Below are positions 62,781 to 64,000 of a stretch of 64,000 nucleotides of DNA, one piece after another (position 1 is the first letter of the stretch; every line of letters begins with the position of its first letter). Location of the stretch: positions 8,235,001-8,299,000 of the forward strand of contig NZ_CP030038.1 in assembly GCF_015291725.1 (NCBI RefSeq), read 5' to 3'. Position numbers and translations under genes: made by a program. The notes below the pieces were generated by a model. It was not told where the DNA came from. It saw only the letters and a list, made by a program, of their open reading frames with translations, and ran no database searches. The stretch is from Bradyrhizobium sp. CCBAU 51765 (GTDB lineage Bacteria; Pseudomonadota; Alphaproteobacteria; Rhizobiales; Xanthobacteraceae).

Positions 62781-64000
62781 GTGGCAGGGCGGCAGCGAAT
62801 AGACCGCGTCAGGCGCCAGTACAACCAATGGGTCGCCAACCAGACTCTGGAAGACTACGCCCTGCGCTTCACCGCCAAGAGCGCACGCCGCTGGTCCGCC
62901 GCCCGCGTCGCCAACACGGCGCTTGGCGCGATCTCGTTCCTGGCAATGGAGGCGATCGGCGGCACCATCACGCTGAACTATGGCGTCACCAATGCGACTG
63001 CCGCCATCCTCGTGGTCTCGATCATCATCTTCTGCTGCGGGGTGCCCATTGCGTATTATGCGGCCAAGTGCGGCATCGACATCGACCTGCTGACGCGGGG
63101 AGCCGGCTTCGGTTACATCGGCTCGACGGTCACCTCGCTGATCTACGCTTCCTTCACCTTCATCTTCTTTGCGATCGAAGCCGTGATCCTCGCGTCCGCG
63201 CTCGAAATGTGCTTCGGGATTCCGCGGCCGGTCGGCTATCTCATCAGCGCCGTCGTCATCATCCCACTGGTGGCCTACGGCATCACGCTGATCAGCCGCT
63301 TCCAATTGTGGACGCAGCCCTTATGGGTGATCCTTCACATCATTCCGTTCGCGGCGATCGCCTGGCACAACCCACACTCCTTCACGGAGTGGCGCAAGTT
63401 CTCGGGCGAGCACGGCGACCTCAACGGACATTTCGATCTGTTGCTGTTCGGCGTTGCGGCCTCGGTGGTGTTTTCCCTGGTGGCGCAGATCGGCGAGCAG
63501 GTCGACTTCCTGCGCTTTCTCCCCCGCGACCGCCGCGCCTCGAGGGTTTCCTGGTGGATTGCGCTGATGAGCGCAGGACCGGGCTGGATCGTGCTCGGCG
63601 CGCTGAAGCTCCTGGCCGGCTCGTTTCTCGCCTTCTTTGCGCTCAGCCACGGCGTGCCGCCCGAGGAGGCCGCCGAGCCGGCGCATATGTATCTCGAAGC
63701 GTTCCGCTATGTGCTGTCGCAGCCCGAGCTCGCACTGGCGTTGACCGGCACCTTCGTGATCCTGTCGCAGGTCAAGATCAACGTCACCAACGCCTATGCC
63801 GGCTCGATCGCCTGGTCGAACTTCTTCTCGCGTTTGACCCACAGCCATCCCGGGCGCGTGGTCTGGCTGGTCTTCAACGTCATCGTGGCACTGCTGTTGA
63901 TGGAGATCGGCGTCTACAAGGCTCTGGAGCAGACGCTGGCGCTCTATTCGAACGTCGCAATCGCCTGGGTCGGCGCGCTGGTCGCTGATCTCGTCGTCAA
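62781..64000 (+). CDS. NCS1-like membrane transporter domain protein, cut by the right edge
   Basis: An open frame from GTG 62781 (GGGAGTGGGG upstream) to the window end, over 400 codons. It has about 10-12 hydrophobic segments and an NCS1-type (purine/cytosine/allantoin permease) pattern: LTRGAGFGYIGSTVTSL near residue 107 and the conserved NAYAGSIAWSNFFSRL near 340. The N terminus (RQRIDRVRRQYNQWVANQT) is unusual for a plain permease. From memory, similar rhizobial proteins beside urt operons continue into a hybrid sensor histidine kinase; this cannot be seen here. Divergent from urtA and behind a sigma-54 promoter, it is probably nitrogen-regulated. Confidence 0.75.
   Translation, partial: MAGRQRIDRVRRQYNQWVANQTLEDYALRFTAKSARRWSAARVANTALGAISFLAMEAIGGTITLNYGVTNATAAILVVSIIIFCCGVPIAYYAAKCGIDIDLLTRGAGFGYIGSTVTSLIYASFTFIFFAIEAVILASALEMCFGIPRPVGYLISAVVIIPLVAYGITLISRFQLWTQPLWVILHIIPFAAIAWHNPHSFTEWRKFSGEHGDLNGHFDLLLFGVAASVVFSLVAQIGEQVDFLRFLPRDRRASRVSWWIALMSAGPGWIVLGALKLLAGSFLAFFALSHGVPPEEAAEPAHMYLEAFRYVLSQPELALALTGTFVILSQVKINVTNAYAGSIAWSNFFSRLTHSHPGRVVWLVFNVIVALLLMEIGVYKALEQTLALYSNVAIAWVGALVADLVV

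Noticed and set aside
62771..63988. 405-codon plus-strand frame at the right edge
   Set aside because: It is the +1-shifted reading of the membrane protein starting at 62781. The frame from 62781 shows hydrophobic helices and NCS1 motifs; this one is Arg-rich without helices.

Overview
The window is GC-rich alphaproteobacterial chromosome, most likely Bradyrhizobium or a close relative. The reasons are the gene content (a sox cluster, urtABCDE beside formamidase and aliphatic amidase, many acyl-CoA enzymes, orphan branched-chain-type binding proteins), the strong G/C third-position bias, and the many intergenic palindromic repeats typical of that group. No tRNA, rRNA or CRISPR was seen. The first gene enters from the left edge and the last leaves at the right edge.

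Left part (1-17.7 kb). The 3' end of a prolyl oligopeptidase and a DUF938 methyltransferase-like gene precede a compact thiosulfate-oxidation operon, soxX-soxY-soxZ-soxA-soxK-soxB, followed by a periplasmic DsrE-like gene. There is no soxCD in the window. A persulfide dioxygenase-rhodanese fusion follows. Next come a small charged protein, an MFS transporter, an N-acyl-D-amino-acid deacylase, a second MFS transporter, a three-gene Att-like unit (ATPase, FtsX-type permease, AttH/CrtC lipocalin-like protein) and a MAPEG protein.

Middle part (17.7-45.4 kb). An orphan ligand-binding protein is followed by a two-gene RND efflux system with a candidate operator. A catabolic-transport operon follows: iron-type alcohol dehydrogenase, AMP-forming acyl-CoA ligase and a complete DppABCDF-like transporter. 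A convergent ceramidase-like membrane gene has a twin TGAACnnnGTTCA operator. The minus-strand cluster from 42.3 down to 33.4 kb holds two acyl-CoA dehydrogenases, a glutathione transferase, an AraC regulator, a BKACE-family enzyme and a two-subunit biotin-dependent acyl-CoA carboxylase. A divergent acyl-CoA ligase and a binding protein complete what looks like degradation of a branched or terpenoid-like acid.

Right part (45.4-64 kb). An IS5-family element sits inside a REP-like palindrome. An XRE regulator then faces a VIT/vWA sortase substrate ending in a variant LPKTAT sorting signal, with its dedicated sortase next to it. After an ADP-forming acyl-CoA synthetase and an orphan MCE protein comes a minus-strand amide/urea operon, urtABCDE-fmdA-fmdB-amiE, which couples uptake of short amides or urea to their hydrolysis. 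Divergent from urtA, behind a strong sigma-54 promoter match, starts an NCS1-transporter-like protein cut by the window edge.

The most interesting unexplained items are the sortase dyad with its altered sorting motif, the sigma-54-driven transporter-like gene facing the amide operon, the duplicated urtD start region, the twin operator of the ceramidase-like gene, and a composite repeat of about 150 bp present in three or four copies.
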